Shown: positions 26,302 through 36,852, numbered from the stretch's first letter. The stretch: 64,000 nt of DNA from Mycobacterium interjectum (GCA_002102225.1 LQPB01000059.1:1-64000); one strand, 5' to 3'. The notes: a model not told the origin generated them from the sequence alone. Numbers and translations are program-made.

Positions 26302-26724
26302 TCAGTGGGGCATCGCCGCCTGGATGATCCCGTTGATGATCTGCTTGATGCCCTGGGCGGGATGCGAATACAGCCCGATCGGAAGGCCCGACGCCGTACC
26401 GCATTTCGGCCAGGCCTCGATTCCCTGGTCCGCCAGGACCCGGTTGGCCACCGCGATCTGTTGCTCCCTGGACGCGGCGGCCGGGTTGCCGACGCCGCCG
26501 TACCGGGCCCAGGTGCTCGGCTTGAATTGCAGCCCACCGTATTCGCCGTTTCCGGTGTTGGCCTGCCAGTTGCCACCGGACTCGCATTGCGCGACGGCGT
26601 CCCAGTTGGGGGCCGGGGGAGTGGCGCCTGCCACGCCGGTGGGGAAAGTCAGCGACGCTGCAACGAACCCGCCGACCATCGCGGACTTGACGAGAGGCTT
26701 GCAGAGTTTTCTCATGACAGGCAT
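26302..26724 (-). CDS. rpfC: Resuscitation-promoting factor RpfC
   Basis: 140 residues. Signal peptide to about residue 34 (VAGA), then the Rpf transglycosylase domain [14 protein letters not shown] with catalytic Glu48, [21 protein letters not shown], and [18 protein letters not shown]. Cuts peptidoglycan to restart growth. The short tail [16 protein letters not shown] resembles RpfC of M. tuberculosis (Rv1884c). The upstream 122 bp (26725-26846) is AT-richer, with no gene. Confidence 0.93.
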   Translation of the reverse strand: MPVMRKLCKPLVKSAMVGGFVAASLTFPTGVAGATPPAPNWDAVAQCESGGNWQANTGNGEYGGLQFKPSTWARYGGVGNPAAASREQQIAVANRVLADQGIEAWPKCGTASGLPIGLYSHPAQGIKQIINGIIQAAMPH

Positions 26725-26846
26725 TTCGCGGAGCGTGTCCGAAGCGTTACCGATTCGAAAATGTCGCGAGATATGCCCTCTAGCAGCGAAATCAGCCCTG
26801 TGAGCAGCGGATTCGCTGGTTTAGAGAATCGTGAGAGTTAAATAAA

Positions 26847-27407
26847 TTAGCCCTGGCAATACGACCGAGTCGCCAGCGAAACCGCTTGTTGATAAAGGTC
26901 ATCCAGCTGTCGGGCGCGTGCGACGTCGGCCCTGGCGGCGTCCAGCTCCGGGCCGCAGGCCGCTGAGTGCAACAGCTCCCAGCGGGCCACGATCTGCGCC
27001 AGCATCGTCCGGTTGAAGCCGTCGATGGCCGCCCGCGACGCGGCCAGGTCTGGAGCCGCGGACGGCGCGTCGGCCGGCTTCAGCTTCCATTGCGCGAACC
27101 GGCTGTATTCGATCGCCTCCGTGGCGTTGATCTGATCGGCAAACACCCGGGCCACGTAATCGGCGTCGATGCGCGCGGCGTCAGCCTCGCCGCGCGCATG
27201 CGCGAGCTCTTGCTCGACGCGGCCCGGGTCCTCGATGGCGCCGTGGGTGTTCCACTTGAACGCGGCCACGGGCTCGGCGACCTGGAGCCGTTGCGCGGCG
27301 GCGTCAACCAAGGCGGTCAGCGCGCCGGCGGGATCGGCCCGTGCTTGCGTGGCCAGCACCGTCGCCGCCACCCAGCAGCCGATCAGGACAGCTCGCGCGC
27401 AACCCAT
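26847..27407 (-). CDS. Secreted chorismate mutase (AroQ-gamma type, Rv1885c-like)
   Basis: 186 residues. Signal peptide ending near ATQARADP, then an all-helical AroQ-gamma domain: LTALVDAAAQRLQVAEPVA, VAAFKWNT, active-site RVEQELAHAR, FADQINATEAIEYSRF, and two C-terminal Cys (SAACGPEL, RSYCQG) that form the known disulfide. Converts chorismate to prephenate outside the cytosol; its in vivo role is unclear. ATG 27407 was chosen as the signal-peptide start. Confidence 0.92.
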   Translation of the reverse strand: MGCARAVLIGCWVAATVLATQARADPAGALTALVDAAAQRLQVAEPVAAFKWNTHGAIEDPGRVEQELAHARGEADAARIDADYVARVFADQINATEAIEYSRFAQWKLKPADAPSAAPDLAASRAAIDGFNRTMLAQIVARWELLHSAACGPELDAARADVARARQLDDLYQQAVSLATRSYCQG

Positions 27408-27459
27408 GGAGACGATTGTGGCCTGACGCCTGCGCTTTCCGGAGCTAGCCTGGCCGCTG

Positions 27460-28083
27460 ATGCCAGTGATGTCTTCGGCCGCCGCGAATCGCCACCCCCG
27501 CGACAGCGGCGCCAACCGCGGCGAATGGTTGCGCTCGACGCCGGCGCGCGCGCTGATCACCGCCGCGCTGACGGCCTCGCTGCTCCTGGGCGGGGCTTTC
27601 CTGGCGGTGGACAGGCTGCACACGACACCTGCCGACGTGGTGGACCACCCCGCCAACCCGGTCGGCGACGAGCAGTCCCGGGCTCAGGTGCTGGAGTCGG
27701 CCCAACAGATCGTCGCGCTGGCCCGGCTGCAGACGGCGTCGGCGGGCTACACCTTGATGTCGTGCAAAAACCACGACGAGCCGCCGTATCAGGGCGCGAT
27801 CTATCTGACCTTCGCGCTGCCCGCCGGCGCCCGGCCCGACGCTTTCTTCCAGACGCTCGCGGCGACGCTGGCCGCCCATGGCTGGGCCCGCGGCCTGCCG
27901 CCGAATAACCACCCGTTCGCCGAGTCACTCACCACGAATGCCGCCACGGCGATCGTCTATCTGCAAAGCGAAGAGCCGAGCCTGGGCGTCCTCCACGTTT
28001 ACGGTCAGTGCCGGAACATGAACGACCACCGCAGCGACTCGACGGCCTGGGTCGACGTCACCGACCGCCTCAAGGCCCCTTAA
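27460..28083 (+). CDS. Membrane-anchored hypothetical protein
   Basis: 207 residues with one hydrophobic anchor (about 32-50, ALITAALTASLLLGGAFLAV) after a basic N-terminus, so the bulk is likely outside the cell. The outer part (SAGYTLMSCKNHDEPPYQGAIYLTF...LHVYGQCRNM) has two Cys and resembles other unnamed mycobacterial proteins. Divergent from chorismate mutase and convergent with fbpB. Function not recognised. Confidence 0.72.
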   Translation: MPVMSSAAANRHPRDSGANRGEWLRSTPARALITAALTASLLLGGAFLAVDRLHTTPADVVDHPANPVGDEQSRAQVLESAQQIVALARLQTASAGYTLMSCKNHDEPPYQGAIYLTFALPAGARPDAFFQTLAATLAAHGWARGLPPNNHPFAESLTTNAATAIVYLQSEEPSLGVLHVYGQCRNMNDHRSDSTAWVDVTDRLKAP

Positions 28084-28085
28084 CG

Positions 28086-28123
28086 CGCTACTGCGCCCGA
28101 CGTCGTCGTCAGGCGCAGTAGCG
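28086..28123. terminator. Bidirectional terminator hairpin
   Basis: Perfect 12-bp stem CGCTACTGCGCC (28086-28097) / GGCGCAGTAGCG (28112-28123) with a 14-nt loop, directly between the convergent ends of the membrane-anchored gene (28083) and fbpB (28145). Confidence 0.7.
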
Positions 28124-28144
28124 AACCTTCGGTTGGGTGGGTGG

Positions 28145-29732
<1,588 letters not shown>

Positions 29733-30863
29733 TTGGACACGGTACTGGGGCTATCACTGACGCCGACCACCGTCGGGTGGGTCCTCGCTGAGGGACACGG
29801 CGCCGACGGCACGATCCTGGACCATCAGGAATTTTGCCTGCCCGCGGGCCGTGGGGTGCGCGCCCTGAACACTGCGGAACTGGTGGCGGACGAGGTACTG
29901 CGGGTCGACGCACAGGCGGCCACCAGCGAGCGTCGAGTGCGCGTGGTCGGGCTGACGTGGAGCGATGAAGCGTCCGCTCAGGCGGCGCTGGTGTTGGAGG
30001 CGCTGACCGACGCCGGCCTGGACAACGTCGTGCCGGTTCGGCTGCTCGAGGCGGTCGAGACCCTCGCCCGCGCGATAGCGCCGGTGATCGGCTACCAGCA
30101 GACCGCCGTCTGCATCCTCGAGCATGAGTGGGCAACCGTCGTCATGGTCGACACCCACGACGGGGAGACGCGGACCGCCGTCAAGCACGTGCGCGGCGGG
30201 TTCGACGGGCTGAGCTCCTGGCTGAGCGGGATGTTCGAACGACCGGCGGGCTGGCGCCCCGGCGCGGTGGTGGTCGTCGGCGCGGACAGCGACCTCAACG
30301 GGTTCTCCTGGCAGCTCGAAAAGGCCTTGCCGGTTCCCGTTTTCGCCCAGACCATGGCCCAGGTGACGATCGCGCGGGGTGCGGCGCTCGCCGCGGCAAA
30401 CAGCACCGAGTTCACCGACGAACAGCTGGTGGCGCACGTCAGTGAGCCCGTCGCCGTTCCGGTGGCGCGGCCCCGGAAGTTGTCCTACACCGGCGCCGCG
30501 GCGGCATTGGCCGCCGGTGCAATCACTTTCGTCTCGTCGGCGTCGCTCGCTTTGGGTATTCAGCTCGCCCCGGCCAGCGAGTCCGCGCCGTCGAAGCACG
30601 TCGTGCACGCGCCGCCCGCGCAGATCGCCGAGGCCGTCGCGCCCGCCGTCGCGCCACCTCCCGAGGTGGCCCCGCCCGCGCCGAAGCCTAAGGCACCCGC
30701 GGGCGAACCCGCGCCGGAGTCCGGGGCGGGGGGAGAGCAGCAAGGCGCTCCCGACGAGCCGCAGCCGGACGCGAGCGGCCGTCAGCCCTACCTGACCCGG
30801 GTTCTTGAGCACATCCCCGGCGACGCCGGTGATGCGGCGCCGCCCTCCGCGCCGACGCCCTAG
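29733..30863 (+). CDS. DUF7159 family protein, membrane-anchored
   Basis: 376 residues. Residues 1-235 form an actin/ATPase-like domain (MDTVLGLSLTPTTVGWVLAEG at the start, YQQTAVCILEHEWATVVMVD, GFDGLSSWLSGMF). One membrane helix follows at about 250-270 (AAAALAAGAITFVSSASLAL), then an 85-residue Pro/Ala/Glu-rich outside tail (PPPEVAPPAPKPKAP). The start is conserved in this mycobacterial family. It lies where M. tuberculosis has the hypothetical after fbpB. Role unknown. Confidence 0.8.
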   Translation: MDTVLGLSLTPTTVGWVLAEGHGADGTILDHQEFCLPAGRGVRALNTAELVADEVLRVDAQAATSERRVRVVGLTWSDEASAQAALVLEALTDAGLDNVVPVRLLEAVETLARAIAPVIGYQQTAVCILEHEWATVVMVDTHDGETRTAVKHVRGGFDGLSSWLSGMFERPAGWRPGAVVVVGADSDLNGFSWQLEKALPVPVFAQTMAQVTIARGAALAAANSTEFTDEQLVAHVSEPVAVPVARPRKLSYTGAAAALAAGAITFVSSASLALGIQLAPASESAPSKHVVHAPPAQIAEAVAPAVAPPPEVAPPAPKPKAPAGEPAPESGAGGEQQGAPDEPQPDASGRQPYLTRVLEHIPGDAGDAAPPSAPTP

Positions 30864-30879
30864 CGGAACGCGGTGCGGC

Positions 30880-31425
30880 TCAGGCCTTGGGGTGCACCGC
30901 GGTGAAGGACACCGACACCTCGTCGGCTACCTTCACCGAGCCCATCAGCAGCGAGTAGGGCTTGACCCCGTAATCGCTTTGGCGAACGGCGGATTCGACG
31001 GTCATTCGCCAATCCTCGCCGAGATCCTCTGTGCGCAAGTCGATGACGTGCTCGTGGGACTTGCCGCGAATGTGCAGCTTCCCGGTCAGGCGGTAGCCGT
31101 CGTCGACCTTGTCGATCGTGTCGGCGGCGAACCGGATCTCGGGATAGCGCTTGGCGTCCAACGACTTCAACGCGTTCGACTTCACCAGGACCTTCTCCGG
31201 CCCGGACAGCCCTTTGACCCCGCCCTCGCCGCGTAGCACCTCGAACGAGTCGACCTCGACCGTCAGCTCCGCGCTGACCGGTTCGGCGCCGCCCCACGCC
31301 ACGGTGGCCTCCCAGCGCGTCATCGCGATGGTGAGTCGATGGCCCATCCGCGCCGCCCTGCCCGTGACGCCGGTGCGGATCAACAACTCACCGTCGGATG
31401 CGGTCAGGGTCCATAAGTCGGTCAC
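30880..31425 (-). CDS. YceI family protein
   Basis: 181 residues, lipocalin-like YceI fold that binds isoprenoid or amphiphilic ligands. Conserved features are GHRLTIAMTRWEATV, VEVDSFEVL, LKSLDAKRYPEIRFAAD, LTGKLHIRGKSHEHVIDL and the end QSDYGVKPYSLLMGSVKVADEVSVSF. No signal peptide, so cytosolic. Ends 17 bp from the convergent DUF7159 stop. Confidence 0.87.
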   Translation of the reverse strand: MTDLWTLTASDGELLIRTGVTGRAARMGHRLTIAMTRWEATVAWGGAEPVSAELTVEVDSFEVLRGEGGVKGLSGPEKVLVKSNALKSLDAKRYPEIRFAADTIDKVDDGYRLTGKLHIRGKSHEHVIDLRTEDLGEDWRMTVESAVRQSDYGVKPYSLLMGSVKVADEVSVSFTAVHPKA

Positions 31426-31438
31426 ACACCGACTGTAG

Positions 31439-32452
31439 TCACATCGTCAAAACGGTCCGGTAGTGCGCTCGACCCTGCTCCAGCGCCGCATAGCCCTCGG
31501 CCGCCTGCGCCAGCGGCAACTCCTCGATCCACGCCCGCACGCCGGACAGAACCGCGAAATGCATAGTGTCCTCGACGTCTTTGGCGGTGCCGGAGGGATG
31601 GCCGACGATGCTGACCCCCGGTGTGATGAGCTGAATGGGGCTGATCGGCAACGGTTCAGGCGTGACGCCGATCGTGACAAGCTCGCCTTGTGGCGATATC
31701 CCGCCGACGGTTGCGGCCATCGCCGACGAGTTGCCCGCGGTTGCCAGCACAACAGCGGCACCGCCAAGTGCCTTCAGCGCTTCGGCGGGATCGGCGGCGG
31801 TGGAGTCAATGTAGTGGTGGGCGCCCAACTTTCGGGCGTCCTCCTCTTTGCCGCCGCCACGGGCGATCGCGATGGTCTCGAAACCCATCGCCCGGGCGAA
31901 CTGCACCCCGAGGTGGCCAAGCCCACCGACACCGAGTACGGCGACCCGGTCGCCGGGCACGGCCTTCGTGTGACGCAAGGCGTTGTAGGTGGTGACACCG
32001 GCGCAGCCCATCGGCGCCGCTTCTGCGTCGGACAGTCCCGCCGGTATCCGGGCGAGCGCACTGCCCGGGACGGTCACCGACTCCGCGTATCCGCCGGGAT
32101 ATTGGTAACTCGGCACCTTCCCGTTCTCGCAATGAATGAAGTGGCCTTTTCGGCACTCGTCGCAGTGGTAGCAGCACCCGCCGAACCACCCGACCGCAAC
32201 CCGATCGCCGACCTCGAACCCCTCGACACCGGGGCCGAGCTCGGCGATCGTTCCGGCGATTTCGTGCCCGGGGGTCAGCGGCCACGTCATGCCCGGGAAC
32301 CCACCCGAGACAAAGTGTGCGTCCGTGCCGCAAATCCCGCACGCGGTGACAGTCAGCCGCGCCTCGTCACGCCCCGGTGGCTTGGTTTCGACGTCGACCA
32401 GTTCGAGCGGTGCGCCCGCCGACTTTACGTGAACAGCTCGATGGGTAGCCAC
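31439..32452 (-). CDS. Zinc-dependent alcohol dehydrogenase
   Basis: 337 residues, medium-chain zinc ADH. Catalytic zinc ligands Cys and His in ACGICGTDAHFV and TPGHEIAG; structural zinc Cys cluster in GGCCYHCDECRKGHFIHC; NAD(P) site VLGVGGLGHLGVQFARAMG. Same strand and 10 bp downstream of the CYP125-like gene, so the dehydrogenase may oxidise the P450 product (sterol side-chain alcohol to aldehyde), by inference. Confidence 0.9.
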   Translation of the reverse strand: MATHRAVHVKSAGAPLELVDVETKPPGRDEARLTVTACGICGTDAHFVSGGFPGMTWPLTPGHEIAGTIAELGPGVEGFEVGDRVAVGWFGGCCYHCDECRKGHFIHCENGKVPSYQYPGGYAESVTVPGSALARIPAGLSDAEAAPMGCAGVTTYNALRHTKAVPGDRVAVLGVGGLGHLGVQFARAMGFETIAIARGGGKEEDARKLGAHHYIDSTAADPAEALKALGGAAVVLATAGNSSAMAATVGGISPQGELVTIGVTPEPLPISPIQLITPGVSIVGHPSGTAKDVEDTMHFAVLSGVRAWIEELPLAQAAEGYAALEQGRAHYRTVLTM

Positions 32453-32462
32453 GCGGTTGACG

Positions 32463-33746
32463 CTACTGCGCGGCAGGGGATTTCGCTCCGTCGGTGTGGT
32501 AGTCGACCTGCCAGTGCTTGATCCCGTTGAGCCAGCCCGACCGCAGCCGTTCGGGCTTTGCGATCGATTCCAGGTTCGGGATGCCGTCGGCGATCGCGTT
32601 GAACATCAGGTCGATCGTCATCCGCGCCAGGTTCGCCCCGATGCAGTAATGCGCACCGGTGCCACCGAATCCCACGTGCGGGTTGGGGTCGCGCAGGATG
32701 TTGAAGGTGAACGGGTCGTCGAACACCTCCTCGTCGAAATTGGCGGAGCGGTAGACCATTACCACCCGCTGGCCCTTCTTGATCTGCACACCGGACAGCT
32801 CGTAGTCCTGCAGCGCGGTGCGCTGGAAGGACGTGACCGGGGTGGCCCACCGGACGATTTCGTCGGCCGTGGTGGCGGGACGCTCCTTCTTGAACAGATC
32901 CCACTGATCGGGGAAGTCGGTGAAGGCCATCATGCCCTGGGTGATCGAGTTGCGGGTGGTCTCGTTGCCGGCCACCGCGAGCAGAATGACGAAGAAACCG
33001 AACTCGTCGTCGGACAGCTTGTGCCCGTCGATGTCGGCCTGAACCAGCTTGGTGACAAGGTCTTCCCCGGGGTTCTGCGCCCGGTCGGCGGCCATCTGCA
33101 TGCCGTACATGATCAGTTCGACGGAGGCGGTGATGGCGTCGTTGTTGGCGAACTCGGGGTCCTGGTCGCCGACCATCTCGTTGGACCAGTGGAAGAGCTT
33201 CTTGCGTTCTTCCTGCGGCACACCCATCAACCCGGCGATGGCCTGCAGCGGCAGCTCGCACGAGACCTGCTCCACGAAGTCACCGCGGCCCTGGGCGGCC
33301 GCTTCCTCGACGATGTGCCGGGCGCGCACGGCGAGGTCGTCGCGCAGGCGCTCGATGGCCCGGGGAGTGAAGGCGCGCGAGATGATCTTGCGCAGCCGGG
33401 TGTGTTGCGGCGCATCCATGTTGAGCAGGACGAACTTGCCGCGCTCGACCTGCTCGCCGACCGTGCCGTCCTTGTAGCGCGGCAGCGCGGTCTTCTCGAG
33501 GCTGGAGAAGACGTCGCTACGCAGCGAGACCTCCTTGACGTCCTTGTGCTTGGAGACCACCCAGAAGCCGCCGTCGTCGAATCCGCCCGCACCGATCGGC
33601 TGCTCGTTCCACCAGATCGGTGCGGTTCGGCGCAGCTCGGCCAGCTCTTCCACCGGCAGCCGCTCCGCGTGGACGTCCGGGTCGGTGAAATCGAATCCGG
33701 GCGGCAGATTGGGGGCCGGCTTGGCCGTCGGCTCTGCGGTTGACAT
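32463..33746 (-). CDS. Cytochrome P450, CYP125 family
   Basis: 427 residues, strongly reminiscent of CYP125A1 (cholesterol C26/27 hydroxylase): NLPPGFDFTDPDVHAERLP, APIWWNEQ, VLLNMDAPQHTRLRKIISR, AVAGNETTRNSITQGMMAF (I helix), ADEIVRWATPV (ExxR), FGGTGAHYCIGANLAR (heme Cys), RSGWLNGIKHWQVDY. It is not at the canonical cyp125 locus, so it is probably a paralog. Start 33746 has GAGGAG 6 nt upstream. A KstR-like site lies 100 bp upstream. Confidence 0.92.
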   Translation of the reverse strand: MSTAEPTAKPAPNLPPGFDFTDPDVHAERLPVEELAELRRTAPIWWNEQPIGAGGFDDGGFWVVSKHKDVKEVSLRSDVFSSLEKTALPRYKDGTVGEQVERGKFVLLNMDAPQHTRLRKIISRAFTPRAIERLRDDLAVRARHIVEEAAAQGRGDFVEQVSCELPLQAIAGLMGVPQEERKKLFHWSNEMVGDQDPEFANNDAITASVELIMYGMQMAADRAQNPGEDLVTKLVQADIDGHKLSDDEFGFFVILLAVAGNETTRNSITQGMMAFTDFPDQWDLFKKERPATTADEIVRWATPVTSFQRTALQDYELSGVQIKKGQRVVMVYRSANFDEEVFDDPFTFNILRDPNPHVGFGGTGAHYCIGANLARMTIDLMFNAIADGIPNLESIAKPERLRSGWLNGIKHWQVDYHTDGAKSPAAQ

Positions 33747-33847
33747 GGCGCACTCCTCGATACGAAGTCCTCTAGGCATCCTTAATGCAAGGAAACCATT
33801 GCGACACCACGGTTGGGAAGGACTGAGGCAAGATCGCCGACCCGAAT

Positions 33848-33861
33848 TGCAACACGTTCAG
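33848..33861. promoter_or_regulatory. KstR-like box upstream of the CYP125-family gene
   Basis: TGCAACACGTTCAG fits TNNAACNNGTTNNA except for the last base. It lies between the divergent CYP125-like and DHFR-like genes. KstR represses sterol-catabolic genes including cyp125, so this is plausible by sequence and context; unproven. Confidence 0.5.
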
Positions 33862-33933
33862 CCTCGATGAGTTTCGCGGGCTCGGCCGGTCTGTATGGGA
33901 AGCAGGAGCACCGACCGACCGAAAAGGGAGCAC

Positions 33934-34521
33934 ATGCGCATCGTTCTCAGTCACTTCATAAGTCTGGACGGCATCGTCCAGGCCCCGGGCGGCCAGGGTG
34001 AGGACACCGACGGGGGATTCGCGCACGGGGGCTGGTCCATGCCCTACTTCGAGCCGGAGACGATGGGACCCGCCGTCGCCGAAACCATGGCCGGCACCGA
34101 TGCGCTGCTGTTCGGCCGCCGCACCTGGCAAACGATGGCGGCCGCCTGGCCGGACCGCGGCGGGGACCCGTTCGCCGACCGCATGAACGAGATCCCCAAA
34201 TACGTGGCGTCCCGCACACTCACCCAGGACGAACTGACCTGGACCGGCTCGGCCCTGCTACCCGCCGACGACGCGATCGGCGCGATCCGTCAACTGCGCG
34301 CCCGCGACGGTCGGGCGATCCAGGTGATGGGCAGCCCGTCGCTGGCCGCACAGCTGATCGAACACGACCTGGTGGACGAATACCGGCTGATGATCGAGCC
34401 GATCCTGCTCGGCGGCGGCAAGCGACTGTTTCCCGGCGACGGCCGGGCCCGCGGGCTGGAGCTGGTGTCGACGACGGCAACCGGGACCGGGGTGTTGATC
34501 TGCACCTACCGGCGTCGTTGA
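33934..34521 (+). CDS. Dihydrofolate reductase/RibD C-terminal family protein
   Basis: 195 residues. RibD-type fold: MRIVLSHFISLDGIVQAPGG start, ALLFGRRTWQTMAAAWPDR, KYVASRTL, a phosphate-binding IQVMGSPSLAAQLIEHDLVDEYRLMIEPILLGGG region. Family members bind NADPH; true folate substrates are unlikely. Start at 33934 follows AAAAGGGAG. Confidence 0.85.
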   Translation: MRIVLSHFISLDGIVQAPGGQGEDTDGGFAHGGWSMPYFEPETMGPAVAETMAGTDALLFGRRTWQTMAAAWPDRGGDPFADRMNEIPKYVASRTLTQDELTWTGSALLPADDAIGAIRQLRARDGRAIQVMGSPSLAAQLIEHDLVDEYRLMIEPILLGGGKRLFPGDGRARGLELVSTTATGTGVLICTYRRR

Positions 34522-34602
34522 CGGTCCCCGGCAAACGCGCTTGTGGCTCGCGGCGCAATCGATATGCTTTGTCCAGGTCACCGGCGACAGGTGGGGTGGA
34601 AC

Positions 34603-35007
34603 ATGATTCGGGAACTGCTCAGCGCGGCTTCGATAGCGGGCATCACGATCGGCATGGCGCCGGCCGCCGCGGCCGATCAGCATTACAACGGCGACGTGCC
34701 GGGGATGAACTATCAGGCCTCGCTGGGTGCGCCCTGCGACAACTACGAGCGCTTCATCTTCGGACGCGGCCCCAGCGGACAGGCCGAGGCCTGTCACTTC
34801 CCGCCGCCCAACCAATTCCCCGCGGCCACCACCGGCTACTGGGTCATCTCCTATCCGTTGTATGGCGTGCAGCAGGCCGGCGCGAAGTGCCCGGGCCCGC
34901 AGGCGGCCGCCCAGTCAGAGCGGGGCCTTCCCATGCTTTGCCTGGGGGATCAGGGATGGCAAGAGGGCTGGTTCACCGGGGCGGGGTTCTTCCCGCCGTC
35001 GGGATAG
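34603..35007 (+). CDS. Small secreted protein (Rv1891-like)
   Basis: 134 residues with a signal peptide (IRELLSAASIAGITIGMAPAAAADQ) cleaved after about residue 24. The mature chain is rich in Pro/Gly and aromatic residues and has four Cys (APCDNYERF, EACHFPPP, AKCPGPQ, MLCLGDQ) likely forming two disulfides outside the cell. Function unknown. Length and position match Rv1891 (135). Confidence 0.8.
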   Translation: MIRELLSAASIAGITIGMAPAAAADQHYNGDVPGMNYQASLGAPCDNYERFIFGRGPSGQAEACHFPPPNQFPAATTGYWVISYPLYGVQQAGAKCPGPQAAAQSERGLPMLCLGDQGWQEGWFTGAGFFPPSG

Positions 35008-35019
35008 CCGGCTGACGCC

Positions 35020-35310
35020 ATGAACCGGCCCCAGCCCGCCGCGGCCCCGATCCCGCGCTGGCTGCGCTTCGTCCTGGCATCCGATCGCGCCGGCTCGGCG
35101 TGGTACGTCGGGGCCGGCTTCTTCTTCGCGCCCGTGCTCGCCGTGCTGTCGCCCTGGCCCGCGCTCACCGCCGCGCTCTGGACCGTCATCGGGCTGGCCG
35201 GGCTGTGGCTGGGGCTGCTCGGCGTCGCGATGGCCGTCGGGCTGGCGCGCGTCCTGCGGTCCGGCGCCGAGATTCCCGAGGACTACTGGCGCTCCCTGGT
35301 CAACTACTGA
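35020..35310 (+). CDS. Small membrane protein (Rv1892-like)
   Basis: 96 residues with two membrane helices (about 31-47 and 51-73: VGAGFFFAPVLAVLSPW and LWTVIGLAGLWLGLLGVAMAVGLA), both ends probably cytosolic. Starts 13 bp after the secreted protein, so likely one operon. Function unknown. Confidence 0.75.
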   Translation: MNRPQPAAAPIPRWLRFVLASDRAGSAWYVGAGFFFAPVLAVLSPWPALTAALWTVIGLAGLWLGLLGVAMAVGLARVLRSGAEIPEDYWRSLVNY

Positions 35311-35317
35311 CGCCGGC

Positions 35318-35410
35318 CCCGCGGCGCCCGGCTAGGCCGCGCTTGCGATCGCCACGGCGCCAATGGTGGCGACCCGCGGCGCCCGGCTAGGCCGCGCTTG
35401 CGATCGCCAC
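35318..35410. repeat. 38-bp perfect direct repeat, 55-bp period
   Basis: The same 38 bases (starting CCCGCGGCGCCCGGCTAGG and ending GCGATCGCCAC) occur at 35318-35355 and 35373-35410, separated by 17 bp. It sits in the intergenic space before the 76-residue gene. It is a tandem-duplicated intergenic unit, comparable in size to a MIRU/VNTR element. Confidence 0.85.
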
Positions 35411-35450
35411 TAGGGTCATATCAAAGCTGTTGCAACGAAAGGGGACTCCG

Positions 35451-35681
35451 ATGGGCTTCAATCCCAGGGACGCGGTCGACGCGGCCAAGGACATCGCGAC
35501 GAATGCCGTCGAAAAGGCCTCGGACATCGTCGAGCACGCCGGCGACATCATCCGGGGTGACATCGCCGGCGGCGCCAGCGGCATCGTCCAGAACTCGATC
35601 GACATCGGCACCTACGCGGTGGACCGTACGAAGGAGGTCTTCACCGGCGGGGAGGACCTCGACGACGTCGACGACGAGTAG
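35451..35681 (+). CDS. Small hypothetical protein (Rv1893-like)
   Basis: 76 residues, mostly helical and acidic at the end (GGEDLDDVDDE). The middle repeats a VEKASDIVEHAGDIIRGDIAGG pattern, amphipathic and without Cys or membrane helix. The start at 35451 has AAAGGGG 8-10 nt upstream. Conserved in position with Rv1893 (72). Role unknown. Confidence 0.7.
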   Translation: MGFNPRDAVDAAKDIATNAVEKASDIVEHAGDIIRGDIAGGASGIVQNSIDIGTYAVDRTKEVFTGGEDLDDVDDE

Positions 35682-35684
35682 CCG

Positions 35685-36815
35685 TTAGACGGCGGCGGCC
35701 TCGTTCAGCTCGTCGAGCCTGTTGGTCGCTTCCAGGTACTCCTGCACCCACCGCTCGATGACGGTCGCCGTCTTCTCCACCTTGCTGAATTGCCCGACCA
35801 CTTGGCCGACCGGGTTGAACGCGACGTCGACGGACTCGTTGGGGTACCGGTTGGTGGCCCGGACCGCCATGCCGGAAACCATGTACTGCAACGGCATACC
35901 GAGCGGCTTCGGGTTGTCCGGCTGCTCCCAGGCCTCGGTCCAGTCGTTGCGCAGCATCCGGGCCGGCTTGCCGGTGAACGAACGGCTCCGGACGGTGTCG
36001 CGGCTGCCCGCCTTGATGTACGCCTGCTGCTGCACCGGCGTGTTCGAGGATTCCTCGACCATCAGCCACTGCGAGCCGGTCCACGCGCCCTGGGCACCCA
36101 GCGCCAAGGCCGCCGCGATCTGCTGACCGCTTCCGATGCCACCGGCGGCCAGCACCGGCACCGGGGCGACCTCCTTAACGACCTGCGGCCACAACACGAT
36201 TGAGCCCACCTCGCCGCAGTGTCCGCCGGCCTCGCCGCCCTGGGCGATGATGATGTCGACGCCCGCGTCGGCGTGCTTGCGGGCCTGCGATGGTGAACCG
36301 CACAGCGCGGCCACCTTGAGCCCGGCGTCGTGGATGTGCTTGATCATGTCGGCCGGGGGAGTGCCGAGCGCGTTGGCGATCATCTTGACCTTGGGGTGCT
36401 TCAACGCCACTTCGACCTGCGGGGTGGCCGTCGCCTCGGTCCACCCGAGCAGTTGCAGGCTGTCCCCGTCGCTGTCTTCGATCGGCACTCCGTGGTCCGC
36501 GAGGATCTTCTTGCCGAAGTCCAGATGCTCCTGCGGCACCATCTTGCGCAGCGTCTCGGCCAGCTCCTCGGCGGACAGGTGGGAGTCCATCCCCTCGTAC
36601 TTGTTCGGGATCACGATGTCGACCCCGTAGGGGTGATCGCCGATGTTCTCGTCGATCCAGTTGAGCTCGATCTCCAGTTGCTCGGGCGTGAAGCCGACGG
36701 CGCCGAGCACGCCGAAACCGCCGGCCTTGCTGACAGCGACCACGACATCACGGCAGTGGGTGAAGGCGAAGATCGGGAACTCGATGCCAAGCTCGTCGCA
36801 AATCGCGGTGTGCAT
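35685..36815 (-). CDS. Nitronate monooxygenase family protein (Rv1894c-like)
   Basis: 376 residues, same as I recall for Rv1894c. FMN-binding TIM barrel of the 2-nitropropane dioxygenase family: FPIFAFTHCRDVVVAVSKAGGFGVLGA, IIIAQGGEAGGHCGEVG with the catalytic His, and PVLAAGGIGSGQQIAAALALGAQGAWTG. Long C-terminal region with KPLGMPLQYM. The promoter carries a perfect KstR-type box, so it probably belongs to the sterol regulon; the true substrate may not be a nitronate. Confidence 0.9.
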   Translation of the reverse strand: MHTAICDELGIEFPIFAFTHCRDVVVAVSKAGGFGVLGAVGFTPEQLEIELNWIDENIGDHPYGVDIVIPNKYEGMDSHLSAEELAETLRKMVPQEHLDFGKKILADHGVPIEDSDGDSLQLLGWTEATATPQVEVALKHPKVKMIANALGTPPADMIKHIHDAGLKVAALCGSPSQARKHADAGVDIIIAQGGEAGGHCGEVGSIVLWPQVVKEVAPVPVLAAGGIGSGQQIAAALALGAQGAWTGSQWLMVEESSNTPVQQQAYIKAGSRDTVRSRSFTGKPARMLRNDWTEAWEQPDNPKPLGMPLQYMVSGMAVRATNRYPNESVDVAFNPVGQVVGQFSKVEKTATVIERWVQEYLEATNRLDELNEAAAV

Positions 36816-36852
36816 GCCTACTCCTGTGGAAGCGTCGCGGTTCTGAAGGAAT

